Both the position numbers and the translations under genes were made by a program. Below, one piece after another: positions 26,483 to 34,448 of a stretch of 64,000 bases of DNA (positions are counted from its first letter, which is position 1; every line of letters begins with the position of its first letter). This DNA comes from Thalassovita litoralis (GTDB taxonomy: Bacteria; Pseudomonadota; Alphaproteobacteria; Rhodobacterales; Rhodobacteraceae), in contig NZ_FXTO01000010.1 in the NCBI RefSeq assembly GCF_900182725.1, forward strand, positions 48,489 to 112,488, in the 5' to 3' direction. A model generated the notes under the pieces. The model saw only the letters and a list, made by a program, of their open reading frames with translations. It did not search any database and had not been told where the DNA came from.

Positions 26483-27063
26483 TGGTCTGCTCCCCCGCCG
26501 ACATGGATGATGGTACGACCACCGAAAAATTCCGCGATGCGCACGACCGCCATGTAAACGGCAACCAGCGCCGTCACACAGGCAGCAGCCAGACTGGCGG
26601 CATAGGCCCACCAGATCGGGAACTGCAACAAGAAGGTGGTTTCGTTATAGCGCATCTTCGAAATCATCCCTTCGTACAGACGCCACGCGATCAGGATCAG
26701 CGCAGCCGCGAACAGGATTTCCACAACCATCTGGATGAAGCGATTCACCTTCACCGGAAAGGCCGAGGTGAAAATATCAACCGACGCATGGCCGCCCGTG
26801 ATCTGACACAGCGGGATAAACGCGAAAATGGCAAAGGCGATCCCGGCCTCGACGATTTCAAAATCCCCCAGAACCGGGCCAACGCCGGTGTCCAGCAGGG
26901 TCTTGGCGAAATCGCCCAGCACGGATTGGGCAGCGCCGGAATGCAAGATGGTGTTCAGGGTTCGACCAACGACCGAAACACAGGTCAGCAGGATCAACAG
27001 GGTCAGGATAATGCCGCCCAGAATGGCCATGAACCGGGCCAGTTTGTTCATGAACTGGTGCAT
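26479..27063 (-). CDS. dctQ: TRAP transporter small permease (DctQ family)
   Basis: The protein has 194 residues and four membrane segments: ILGGIILTLLILLTCVSVVG, EIVEAGIAFAIFAFIPLCQI, MVVEILFAAALILIAWRL and YAASLAAACVTALVAVYM. The segment CQITGGHASVDIFTS matches the DctQ signature. There is an insertion (about 40 residues) between the first two segments. It is coupled to dctM by overlap and follows the second binding-protein gene. Confidence 0.87.
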   Translation of the reverse strand: MHQFMNKLARFMAILGGIILTLLILLTCVSVVGRTLNTILHSGAAQSVLGDFAKTLLDTGVGPVLGDFEIVEAGIAFAIFAFIPLCQITGGHASVDIFTSAFPVKVNRFIQMVVEILFAAALILIAWRLYEGMISKMRYNETTFLLQFPIWWAYAASLAAACVTALVAVYMAVVRIAEFFGGRTIIHVGGGADH

Positions 27064-27150
27064 GAGGTTCCTCTTCCTTGGCTAGAGAGGGTACGCGATA
27101 TCACGGCGGGATCATACCCGCCGTGACCGTTCTCTTTGGCTTGCAGGCTC

Positions 27151-28185
27151 TTACTTGGTGTATTTAGCAATCAGACCTTTGGCCTGATCCAGCAACGCCT
27201 GACCGTCAAAACCCTTGCCGCTCATTTCCTTGGCCCAGTCAGCTTCTTGGCTGGCTGCTGCGGCTTTCCATTCGGCAACCTGCGCATCGCTAAGCTGAAT
27301 GATGTTATTGCCACGATCCACCGCGATCTTACGCGCAGGCTCATCCGCTGCGGCCATTGTCTTACCGGCCCACGCCGACACATCCGCGCCCGAGTTGGCG
27401 TCGATCACGGCCTTCAGATCATCGGGCAGGCTGTCATACTTGTCCTTGTTCATGCCGAAGATGAACGAGGTCGTGTACAGCGAAGCATTCCCGAATTCGG
27501 TGTGGTTGCCCACCAGTTCCGAAACCTTCAGCGCGGCGGTCACTTCCCACGGGATCACGGTTGCGTCGATCACGCCTTTGGACAGGGCTTCGGGCACCGC
27601 AGGCACCGGCATCCCAATCGGGGTTGCGCCCAGTTCGGTGAACATCTTGTTGGTCACGCGGGTCGGGGCACGCAGCTTCACGCCGTTCAGATCGGCGGGG
27701 CTGGTAATCGCGGCTTTGGAATGGATCAGGCCCGGACCATGCACCCACAGGGCAATCGGCTGGAAGCTCTTGTAATCTGTGCTGAACATGTTCGCTTCGG
27801 CGAATTCCCAATAGGCGCGGCTGGTGGCCTCGGCATTGGTCATCATGAAGGGCAGTTCAAACACTTCGGCCTGCGGGAACCGACCGGGGGTGTAGCCCGC
27901 GACAGTCCAGACGATATCGGCAATGCCATCTTCCAGTTGGCCAATCAGTTCCGGCGGCTTGCCGCCCAACTGCATCGAGGGATAGCGCTCGATCTTGATA
28001 CGGCCCTTGGAATCCGCCTCGACCTTGTCAGCCCAGACATCCAGAACGTCGCGCGGCACGTTGGCTTGTGCTGGCAGGAACTGGTGCATTTTCAGCGTCA
28101 CTTCCTGAGCATAGGCCGTGGCCGCAGTCCCAGCCAGAATAGCCGCCGCTGCCGCAGTGCGCAGTGCAGTCTTGAATAGTTTCAT
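27151..28185 (-). CDS. TRAP substrate-binding protein, copy 1 (DctP)
   Basis: This 344-residue protein has a signal peptide (MKLFKTALRTAAAAAILAG, cleavage after AYA). DctP motifs are DGIADIVWTVAGYTPGRFP and the ligand-arginine segment LNGVKLRAPTRVTNKMF, followed by PEALSKGVIDATVIPWEV. It is a close paralogue of the preceding gene (copy 2), with differences concentrated around the ligand pocket. It lies directly before dctQ. The ligand is unknown; aromatic acids are suggested by the adjacent hydroxycinnamate locus. Confidence 0.9.
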   Translation of the reverse strand: MKLFKTALRTAAAAAILAGTAATAYAQEVTLKMHQFLPAQANVPRDVLDVWADKVEADSKGRIKIERYPSMQLGGKPPELIGQLEDGIADIVWTVAGYTPGRFPQAEVFELPFMMTNAEATSRAYWEFAEANMFSTDYKSFQPIALWVHGPGLIHSKAAITSPADLNGVKLRAPTRVTNKMFTELGATPIGMPVPAVPEALSKGVIDATVIPWEVTAALKVSELVGNHTEFGNASLYTTSFIFGMNKDKYDSLPDDLKAVIDANSGADVSAWAGKTMAAADEPARKIAVDRGNNIIQLSDAQVAEWKAAAASQEADWAKEMSGKGFDGQALLDQAKGLIAKYTK

Positions 28186-28205
28186 TTAGTCTTTCCTCCC
28201 GTGGT

Positions 28206-28258
28206 TAAGATCGTTTTGCGGGCCAGAAGGGGCTGGCCCGCTGCCAGGCACGATCTTA
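28206..28258 (-). other. nested stem-loop between tandem dctP genes
   Basis: An inner nine-base stem GCGGGCCAG / CTGGCCCGC (28218-28226 and 28233-28241) is enclosed by an outer nine-base stem TAAGATCGT / ACGATCTTA (28206-28214 and 28250-28258). The outer stem includes the stop codon of the upstream dctP. There is no strong T tract, so an mRNA stabilising or processing element, or partial terminator, is more likely than a full terminator. Confidence 0.65.
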
Positions 28259-29290
28259 TTTCGCCTGGTATTCCTCCATCAGGGCGCGCACTTCGTCGAT
28301 CATGGCCTGACCGTCAATGCCTTTGCCCTTCACGTCTTCGATCCATTTTTCATAAACCGGACGTGCCATTTCTTCCCAGATTTTTGCGTTTTCCGCGCTG
28401 ACCGTCACGATGTTATTCCCGCGATCGACAGCCACCTGACGCGCCGGGCCGTCTGCTTCGGCCATTGTGCCGCCCGCAAAGATCGAGAAATCCAGCCCCG
28501 AATTGGCATCAATCACCGCCTTCAGATCATCGGGCAGACTGTCGTATTTATCCCGGTTCATCGCCAGCACAAAGGTCAGATTGTAAATCGCGGGGCCGTC
28601 GAATTCGGTGTGGTTGCCCACCATTTCCGAAACTTTCAACGCCGTGGTGACTTCCCACGGGATCGTTGCACCGTCGATCACGCCTTTGGACAGGGCTTCG
28701 GGGATCATCGTCACCGGCATACCCACCGGCACTGCGCCCACCAGTTCCAAAAGCTGGTTCACCATACGCGACCCGCCGCGGATTTTCATCCCGTTCAGGT
28801 CTGCGGGGGTTTCCACGGGCTTTTTCGTGTGCAGCATCCCCGGACCATGCACAAAGGCGCCCAGCACCTTTACATAACGGAAGTCGGTATCCGCCATGTG
28901 CTTTTCATACATTTTCCAATAGGCATAGGACGCGGCCCGCGCATCCGTGACCATGAAGGGCAGTTCAAACACCTCGGTGCGGGGGAAACGACCGGGGGTA
29001 AACCCGTTCACCGACCACACAATATCCGCGATCCCGTCAATGGCCTGATCAATCAGCTCTGGCGGTTTGCCGCCCAACTGCATCGAAGGATACCGTTCGA
29101 TCTTGATACGCCCTTTGGAATCTGCCTCGACCTTATCGGCCCAGACATCCAGCACCAGCTTTGGAACGTTTGCCTGTGCAGGCAGGAATTGGTGCAGCTT
29201 CAGCGTCACCTCTTGCGCCTGAGCAGCGAACCCGGACAGGGCCAGCGCAGCAGCGGCGACTGCACCGCGCATCGTGAATTTGGTAAACAT
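28256..29290 (-). CDS. TRAP substrate-binding protein, copy 2 (DctP)
   Basis: This 344-residue protein has a signal peptide (MFTKFTMRGAVAAAALALSG). Long stretches are identical to copy 1 (for example ADKVEADSKGRIKIERYPSM and LGGKPPELI). The ligand-facing segments differ: MKIRGGSRMVNQLLELVGAV instead of VKLRAPTRV..., and YNLTFVLAMN instead of YTTSFIFGMN. The family arginine (IRGG) is kept. Tandem duplication followed by divergence of specificity is the simplest reading, with both feeding the single DctQM pair. Confidence 0.9.
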   Translation of the reverse strand: MFTKFTMRGAVAAAALALSGFAAQAQEVTLKLHQFLPAQANVPKLVLDVWADKVEADSKGRIKIERYPSMQLGGKPPELIDQAIDGIADIVWSVNGFTPGRFPRTEVFELPFMVTDARAASYAYWKMYEKHMADTDFRYVKVLGAFVHGPGMLHTKKPVETPADLNGMKIRGGSRMVNQLLELVGAVPVGMPVTMIPEALSKGVIDGATIPWEVTTALKVSEMVGNHTEFDGPAIYNLTFVLAMNRDKYDSLPDDLKAVIDANSGLDFSIFAGGTMAEADGPARQVAVDRGNNIVTVSAENAKIWEEMARPVYEKWIEDVKGKGIDGQAMIDEVRALMEEYQAK

Positions 29291-29320
29291 TACTTTTCTC
29301 CCTTACAGGTCAGCGGCCCC

Positions 29321-29965
29321 TCAGGCCTCGAAATCCGGCTGGTTCTTTGGATGTGCATCCGCAAAGGCCGGCAGTAATTGACACTGTTCATAAATCGCAT
29401 TGATACGCGTCAGATGCGAAATATCAACATTGAAACGCTGGGCAGAAAACACCTGCGGCACCAGACAGATATCAGCCAGCCCCGGTTCATCCCCAAAGCA
29501 AAACCGCGATGCACCGCCCCGTTTTTGCAAAATATCCTCGCAGGCTTGCAGCCCGTCCCCCAGCCAGCGGGCCAGCCATGCGTTTACCGCATCTTCGCCC
29601 AGCGACAGGTCATTGCGCAGATATTGCAGCACCCGCAAATTTTGCAGCGGGTGAATCTCACAGGCGATCACCTGCGCAAAGGCACGGACTTGCGCCCGCA
29701 AATCCTTATCCGCCGGGATCAGCGCAGCCCCGCCATAGGTTTCGTCCAGCCATTCGATAATCGCCAAGGACTGATACAATTCCTGCCCGTCATCCGTAAT
29801 CAACGCAGGGACCAGCTTCTGCGGATTCACTGCTGCAAACTCGGGGGCTTTTTGCTGCCCGGATTTCAGGTGAACGCTTTCAAACTCGTATTCCAGCCCC
29901 TTCAGATTAAAAGCGATCCGACAGCGATAGGCCGAAGAGCTACGGAAATATCCCAGAAAACGCAT
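29321..29965 (-). CDS. maiA: maleylacetoacetate/maleylpyruvate isomerase (zeta-class GST)
   Basis: This is a 214-residue glutathione transferase-fold enzyme. The zeta-class active-site motif is SSSAYRCRIAFNLKG at residues 8-22, followed by NPQKLVPALITDDGQELYQSLAI. It would isomerise maleylacetoacetate or maleylpyruvate with glutathione in aromatic ring-cleavage pathways (homogentisate or gentisate). It is the first gene of the TRAP operon, 30 bases before dctP copy 2, which points to import and breakdown of aromatic acids. The downstream hydrolase is not in the window. Confidence 0.85.
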   Translation of the reverse strand: MRFLGYFRSSSAYRCRIAFNLKGLEYEFESVHLKSGQQKAPEFAAVNPQKLVPALITDDGQELYQSLAIIEWLDETYGGAALIPADKDLRAQVRAFAQVIACEIHPLQNLRVLQYLRNDLSLGEDAVNAWLARWLGDGLQACEDILQKRGGASRFCFGDEPGLADICLVPQVFSAQRFNVDISHLTRINAIYEQCQLLPAFADAHPKNQPDFEA

Positions 29966-30205
29966 CAAATTATGAACTCCGGCTGGCGGGAAAAGGAAGG
30001 CGTGCGTATCCCAATTTTCAACAGCAACACATCGGCCACTGCTGCAAAACAGTGGGTTGCGGATTTTCCGCAGTGATGAACAATTGGGTCAACATCGGTC
30101 CTCCTCCCTAGGATTTGTGTTGAACGATTATTCGATATGTATTCATATTATTATGGGTTATGTCAATATCGTTGCAGCAGAAACGAAATGGCGACGATCA
30201 CAAAT

Positions 30206-30228
30206 CCGACCATATGGTCGGCTATAAT
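30206..30228 (+). promoter_or_regulatory. MarR operator palindrome next to a TATAAT box
   Basis: CCGACCATATGGTCGG (30206-30221) is a perfect 16-base palindrome. TATAAT (30223-30228), an exact -10 hexamer, follows at once, and the downstream marR start codon is 18 bases further. A dimeric repressor on the palindrome would block the promoter spacer, so autoregulation is likely. Confidence 0.7.
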
Positions 30229-30245
30229 AAAAAACCAGAGGAAAA

Positions 30246-30677
30246 ATGGCAAAGTTTCACGACATGCCCGGACACTTGGTCAGGCGCGCGCATCAAGTTT
30301 CAACGGCCTTATTTCACAACCACATGACCGCCGAAGGCATTGATCTTACGCCATTTCAATTCGCGGCCATGTCCGCCATCAACATGAATCCGGGGCTGGA
30401 TCAGGCATCGGTTGCGGCATGGGCTGCCTGTGACCGTGCCACCATCGGCGGCGTGGTCGATCGTCTGGTCGAAAAGGGATATGTCACCCGCGCCGTTTCC
30501 CCGCGCGATCGCCGCGCACGGGTTCTGGAAATCACTGATTCGGGGCGCGAAATCCTGAATCAGGTGCAGCAGATTGCGCTGGAAATTCAGGACGAAATCA
30601 CAATGGGACTGACGCCAGACGAAAAAGACACACTTGTCCGACTGCTGAAACGTGTCAGCGAAAACCATCCCAAGTAA
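30246..30677 (+). CDS. MarR-family regulator divergent from the maiA-TRAP operon
   Basis: The protein has 143 residues. MarR blocks are LTPFQFAAMSAINMNPGLDQ, ASVAAWAACDRATIGGVVDRL, and the wing VSPRDRRARVLEITDSG. An AGAGGA ribosome binding site precedes the ATG. Divergence from maiA-dctP-dctP-dctQ-dctM across an AT-rich 280-base gap makes it the probable regulator of that operon. The ligand is unknown, most likely an aromatic acid transported by the TRAP system. Confidence 0.88.
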   Translation: MAKFHDMPGHLVRRAHQVSTALFHNHMTAEGIDLTPFQFAAMSAINMNPGLDQASVAAWAACDRATIGGVVDRLVEKGYVTRAVSPRDRRARVLEITDSGREILNQVQQIALEIQDEITMGLTPDEKDTLVRLLKRVSENHPK

Positions 30678-30687
30678 GACAAATGCA

Positions 30688-30715
30688 AAAGGGCCGGTTC
30701 AATGACCGGCCCTTT
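30688..30715. terminator. bidirectional terminator between marR and ABC binding-protein gene
   Basis: The perfect 11-base stem AAAGGGCCGGT / ACCGGCCCTTT has a six-base loop and sits between convergent genes, with T-rich ends on both strands. Confidence 0.88.
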
Positions 30716-30736
30716 CCAATTCCGTGCCTGAAAGAC

Positions 30737-31717
30737 TTATTTCAGCGCAGCATCCGTAACCGCATGGGTCCATGCCCCTTCGGGGGCTTTGGTGATCACG
30801 CCGCCATCCATCACGATGCCAACAGTCCGATCATAGGCCGCCGTATCCAGCGACCCGTTGCTACCGGCGGTCAGCTTGGAAATTTCCCGCATCATCCGGC
30901 GCTGGTGTTTTTCGGTCTGCGCCCCGGTCGCGTCGTTTTCCAAAACGATGTCAGCCGCTTCGTCGGGATGTTCTTCTGCGTATTTCCAGCCCTTCATGGA
31001 TGCCCGCACGAAACGCGCCAGCTTGTCCACCTCGGCCGGGTCGGTCAGTTTTTCTTCGGTGGTGTACAAACCGTCTTCAAGGGTCGAAATCCCCTCGTCC
31101 TCGTATTTGAAAACCACCAGATCATCCGGCGTCAGCCCGGCATCAATGACCTGCCAATATTCGTTATAGGTCATGGTCGTGGCGCATTCGACCTGCTTTT
31201 GCAGCAGCGGATCGACGTTGAAGTTGATCTTCTGAATGGTCACACCACCAGCAGACCCATCCGTGGGAATACCCAGCTTGCCCATCCAAGTGTACAGAGG
31301 GATTTCATTGCCAAAGAACCACGTTCCCAGCGTATGACCGGGGAAGTCAGCGGGCGATTTGATCCCGTGTTCTTTCAGACAGGTCAGCATCAGACCCGAG
31401 GACGCGAACGGTTGCGCGATGTTCACAATCGGCGCACCCTTTTCCCGCGCGGCCAGCGCCGACGGCATCCAGTCCACCATCACATCGGCCCCACCGCCCA
31501 GCAAAACCTGTACCGGGGCAATATCCGGGCCGCCGGGTTTGATCGTAACGTCCAGCCCTTCTTCCTCGTAAAATCCTTTGTCCAGCGCCACATAGTAGCC
31601 GCCGAACTGGGCCTGCGTGACCCATTTTAGCTGCAACGTCATCTGATCCGCCGCCGCAGCCATTCCGGCCCACAGGGCCAGTGCCGAAACCCCAACCGAT
31701 TTGAATACCGTTTTCAT
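30737..31717 (-). CDS. ABC transporter substrate-binding protein (NMT1/THI5-like) of the pyrimidine cluster
   Basis: This 326-residue protein has a signal peptide (MKTVFKSVGVSALALWAGMAAAA). It has the NMT1/THI5-like pattern LQLKWVTQAQFGGYYVALDK, GFYEEEGLDVTIKPGG and ADVMVDWMPSALAAREKG. Relatives bind thiamine precursors, riboflavin, taurine or pyrimidines. It is the last gene of an operon ATPase-permease-permease-SBP beside the dihydropyrimidine dehydrogenase pathway, so uracil, thymine or a related pyrimidine or hydantoin is the likely ligand; this is inferred from context. Confidence 0.85.
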   Translation of the reverse strand: MKTVFKSVGVSALALWAGMAAAADQMTLQLKWVTQAQFGGYYVALDKGFYEEEGLDVTIKPGGPDIAPVQVLLGGGADVMVDWMPSALAAREKGAPIVNIAQPFASSGLMLTCLKEHGIKSPADFPGHTLGTWFFGNEIPLYTWMGKLGIPTDGSAGGVTIQKINFNVDPLLQKQVECATTMTYNEYWQVIDAGLTPDDLVVFKYEDEGISTLEDGLYTTEEKLTDPAEVDKLARFVRASMKGWKYAEEHPDEAADIVLENDATGAQTEKHQRRMMREISKLTAGSNGSLDTAAYDRTVGIVMDGGVITKAPEGAWTHAVTDAALK

Positions 31718-31776
31718 GTTTCATACTCTCCTTGTTAGTCGTTGATTTCCCGTTAATCCGGCTTTGTTATCTTTGC

Positions 31777-32616
31777 TCAACCGCGCTGAGAGGGATGCCA
31801 GAAGGTCATCGCCTTCTCCAACAGCGCCACGCCTCCGTAAACTGCGGACCCTGCGATGGCCGCTACCACGATTTCCGCCCACACCAGATCCATCGCCAAC
31901 TGGCCCACACTGGTTGAAATACGGAACCCCATCCCCCGAATGGGCGATCCGAAAAACTCCGCCACAATGGCCCCGATCAACGCCAGCGTCGTTGCGATTT
32001 TCAACCCGTTAAAGATAAACGGCATCGCCGCAGGCAGGCGCAATTTGCGCAGCGTGACCCAGTAATTCGAGGCATAGGTCCGCATCAGATCGCGCTGCAT
32101 GGTATCCGTGGCCTGCAACCCTTCGACCGTGTTCACCAGCATCGGGAAAAACACCATCACCACAACCACAGCAGCCTTGGATTGCCAGTCGAACCCGAAC
32201 CACATCACCAAAATGGGGGCCATCCCGATGATCGGCAGCGCGGCCACGAAATTGCCCACCGGCAACAGCCCACGCCGCAGGAATGGGAAACGATCCACGA
32301 TGACCGCCGTCACAACCGCCGCGCCGCAGCCGATCACATAGCCGCTGAATGCGCCTTTCAGCACGGTCTGCACGAAGTCTTCCCACAAGATGCCAGTCGA
32401 CACCGCAAACCGGGCCGCTATCGCGCTGGGGGCCGGTAGCAGAACCGGGGAAATCCCGAAACCGCGCACGATGCTTTCCCAGATCAGCAACAGCGTGACC
32501 CCGAAAATCACCGGCACGGCCAGCCCCGTTGCCCGGCTTTTCGGCAGGCGGGACAGATACACATTCAGACCCCAGCCCGCCAGCCACGCCACAATGCCAA
32601 AGATAATCCAGCCCAT
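31777..32616 (-). CDS. ABC transporter permease, pyrimidine cluster (second)
   Basis: This 279-residue BPD-type inner-membrane component has about six membrane segments. The EAA-like loop is MRTYASNYWVTLRKLRLPAA. ATG 32616 shares one base with the stop codon of the other permease (TGATG), so translation is coupled. The second permease of the pair is distinct in sequence, so the channel is a heterodimer. Confidence 0.88.
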   Translation of the reverse strand: MGWIIFGIVAWLAGWGLNVYLSRLPKSRATGLAVPVIFGVTLLLIWESIVRGFGISPVLLPAPSAIAARFAVSTGILWEDFVQTVLKGAFSGYVIGCGAAVVTAVIVDRFPFLRRGLLPVGNFVAALPIIGMAPILVMWFGFDWQSKAAVVVVMVFFPMLVNTVEGLQATDTMQRDLMRTYASNYWVTLRKLRLPAAMPFIFNGLKIATTLALIGAIVAEFFGSPIRGMGFRISTSVGQLAMDLVWAEIVVAAIAGSAVYGGVALLEKAMTFWHPSQRG

Positions 32617-33479
32617 CACGCCATCCCCATCCGTTTCAGAGTGACCCGCTGAACCACCCCGATCAGCGCCACCAGACCGGCAGCCAAAGCCGCGGCCATG
32701 ATCAGCGCGCTCCAGATCTGGATGGTTTGGCCGTAATACGACCCGGCCAACAGACGCGCACCCAGCCCGGCCACAGCCCCCGTGGGCAATTCACCCACGA
32801 TAGCGCCCACCAGCGATGCCGCCATCGCGATTTTCAAAGACGCGAACAAATACGGCATCGAACTGGGCAAGCGCAGCTTCCAGAACTGTTGCCCGCCGGT
32901 CGCGTTCCACGTCCGCATCTGATCCAGTTGCATCATGTCAGGGCTGCGCAGCCCCTTTACCATGCCCACGACCACCGGGAAGAACGACAGATACATGGAA
33001 ATAATCGCCTTGGGCAGCAGCCCAGAAATCCCCACCGCATTCAGAACCACGATGATCATTGGCGCAATCGCCAGAATTGGAATGGTCTGGCTGGCAATGA
33101 CCCACGGCATCACGCTCATGTCCATCACCCGGTTATAGACGATCCCAACAGCCAGCCCGATCCCCAACACGGTCCCCAAAACGAACCCCAGCAAGGTCGA
33201 ACTCAGCGTCACCCCGGAATGGAACACCAAGGACCGTTTCGAGGTGATCTTTTTCTCAACCGTGGTGTTCCAGAGTTCCACCGCCACCTGATGCGGGGCG
33301 GGAAGCTTGGGTTTGTCCTGCGCCCATGTATCGGCCACAAGTTCGGAAAAGGACAATTCAACCCCGGCCCGCTTTGCCCGGTCATAAGCCCAGGGCGCGT
33401 TCAGCACCACGGACATCGCATACCAGATCACGAAAAGCGCGGCGACCACGGTCGGGACAGGAAACAGGCTTTTCCTCAT
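32616..33479 (-). CDS. ABC transporter permease, pyrimidine cluster (first)
   Basis: This 287-residue inner-membrane protein has about six membrane segments and the EAA-like loop MRTWNATGGQQFWKLRLPSS. A larger than usual periplasmic stretch follows the first membrane segment (APWAYDRAKRAGVELSFSEL and onward). It follows the ATPase gene by about 90 bases that contain a copy of the dispersed intergenic element. Confidence 0.88.
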   Translation of the reverse strand: MRKSLFPVPTVVAALFVIWYAMSVVLNAPWAYDRAKRAGVELSFSELVADTWAQDKPKLPAPHQVAVELWNTTVEKKITSKRSLVFHSGVTLSSTLLGFVLGTVLGIGLAVGIVYNRVMDMSVMPWVIASQTIPILAIAPMIIVVLNAVGISGLLPKAIISMYLSFFPVVVGMVKGLRSPDMMQLDQMRTWNATGGQQFWKLRLPSSMPYLFASLKIAMAASLVGAIVGELPTGAVAGLGARLLAGSYYGQTIQIWSALIMAAALAAGLVALIGVVQRVTLKRMGMA

Positions 33480-33494
33480 GTGCGCGCCCCTGAT

Positions 33495-33516
33495 TTCATC
33501 TTGCCCAAAATACTCA
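33495..33516 (-). repeat. dispersed intergenic element, core copy
   Basis: On the minus strand the core reads GAGTATTTTGGGCAAGATGA. It lies between the ATPase and first permease genes of the pyrimidine importer, inside an otherwise co-transcribed operon. Confidence 0.55.
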
Positions 33517-33572
33517 TTGCACCATCGCTATCGCCCGGCGCGCCAGCCAAGGGGGCGCTGATCATGTAAACC

Positions 33573-34355
33573 TTAGTCATCATACGCATGTCCCGCCCGC
33601 AGCCCTTCGCGGACACGATGCGCGATCTCCAGAAACTCTGGCGTGTCCCGAATATCCAACGGTCTTTCTTTTGGCAGTGTGCTTTCAATCACATCGGTAA
33701 TCCGCCCCGGTCGCGGCGACATCACCACGATTTTCGTACTCAGGTAAACCGCTTCAGGAATGGAATGGGTCACAAACCCGATGGTTTTGTTGGTCCGGTC
33801 CCAAAGTTTCAGCAATTGTTCGTTCAGGTGGTCGCGCACGATTTCATCCAGCGCCCCAAAGGGTTCGTCCATCAGCAGAATATCCGCATCAAAGGCCAAG
33901 GCCCGCGCAATACTGGCCCGCTGCTGCATCCCGCCGGACAATTGCCAGGGGAACTTTTTTTCAAACCCGGATAATTCCACCAGGTCCAGCACACGTTTTA
34001 CCCGCGTGTCCTGATCCGCCTTATCATAGCCCATGATTTCCAACGGCAGACGCACATTCCCCCCGATGGTCCGCCACGGATACAGGCCCGCGTGCTGGAA
34101 CACATACCCATAGGCCCGCGATTTCCGCGCCTGTTCAGGGCTGACGCCATTCACGGTAATGGTTCCAGCGGTGGGTTGTTCCAGATCGGCCATCACCCGC
34201 AAAAAGGTGGTCTTGCCGCAGCCCGACGGCCCGATAAAGCTGACGAAATCACCCTTCTGGATATCCAGATTCACATCCTTCAGCGCATGTACAGGCCCGT
34301 CATTTGTCTGAAATGTCAGGCTCAGATCTTTGGCGCTGATTACAGTCTCGGTCAT
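33573..34355 (-). CDS. ABC transporter ATP-binding protein, pyrimidine cluster
   Basis: This 260-residue ATPase has Walker A GPSGCGKTTFLRVMADL, signature LSGGMQQRASIARALAF, Walker B DILLMDEPFGALDE and an H-loop in GFVTHSIPEAV. It is of the nitrate/taurine/SsuB importer type. It is the first gene of the importer operon, and a RutR-like operator lies 47 bases upstream of its ATG (34355). A TTG three codons earlier was not chosen. Confidence 0.92.
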   Translation of the reverse strand: MTETVISAKDLSLTFQTNDGPVHALKDVNLDIQKGDFVSFIGPSGCGKTTFLRVMADLEQPTAGTITVNGVSPEQARKSRAYGYVFQHAGLYPWRTIGGNVRLPLEIMGYDKADQDTRVKRVLDLVELSGFEKKFPWQLSGGMQQRASIARALAFDADILLMDEPFGALDEIVRDHLNEQLLKLWDRTNKTIGFVTHSIPEAVYLSTKIVVMSPRPGRITDVIESTLPKERPLDIRDTPEFLEIAHRVREGLRAGHAYDD

Positions 34356-34401
34356 ATGTCCCAAGGTCCCTTGATGCCACGGTCACGCCGCAGTCTTGTT
34401 T

Positions 34402-34417
34402 TTTATCAGATGGTAGC
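34402..34417 (-). promoter_or_regulatory. RutR-like operator before the ABC importer operon
   Basis: In the direction of the downstream gene the site reads GCTACCA-TC-TGATAAA and is followed by AAA. Its second half and the A run match the sites before preT and hyuC; the outer two bases of the first half differ. It abuts the end of the hydA terminator stem. Confidence 0.65.
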
Positions 34418-34440
34418 GCCCCGGCCCAAACCGGGGCGCT
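34415..34440 (-). terminator. terminator of hyuC-hydA
   Basis: The perfect ten-base stem AGCGCCCCGG / CCGGGGCGCT has a six-base loop, nine bases after the hydA stop codon. Its distal arm runs into the RutR-like operator of the next operon. There is no immediate T tract. Confidence 0.7.
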
Positions 34441-34448
34441 CCTTTGGC

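Noticed and set aside
33476..33580. 34-codon frame overlapping the ends of the ABC ATPase and permease genes
   Set aside because: Start and stop overlap the neighbours neatly, but half of it is the dispersed intergenic element, so the peptide has no independent support.
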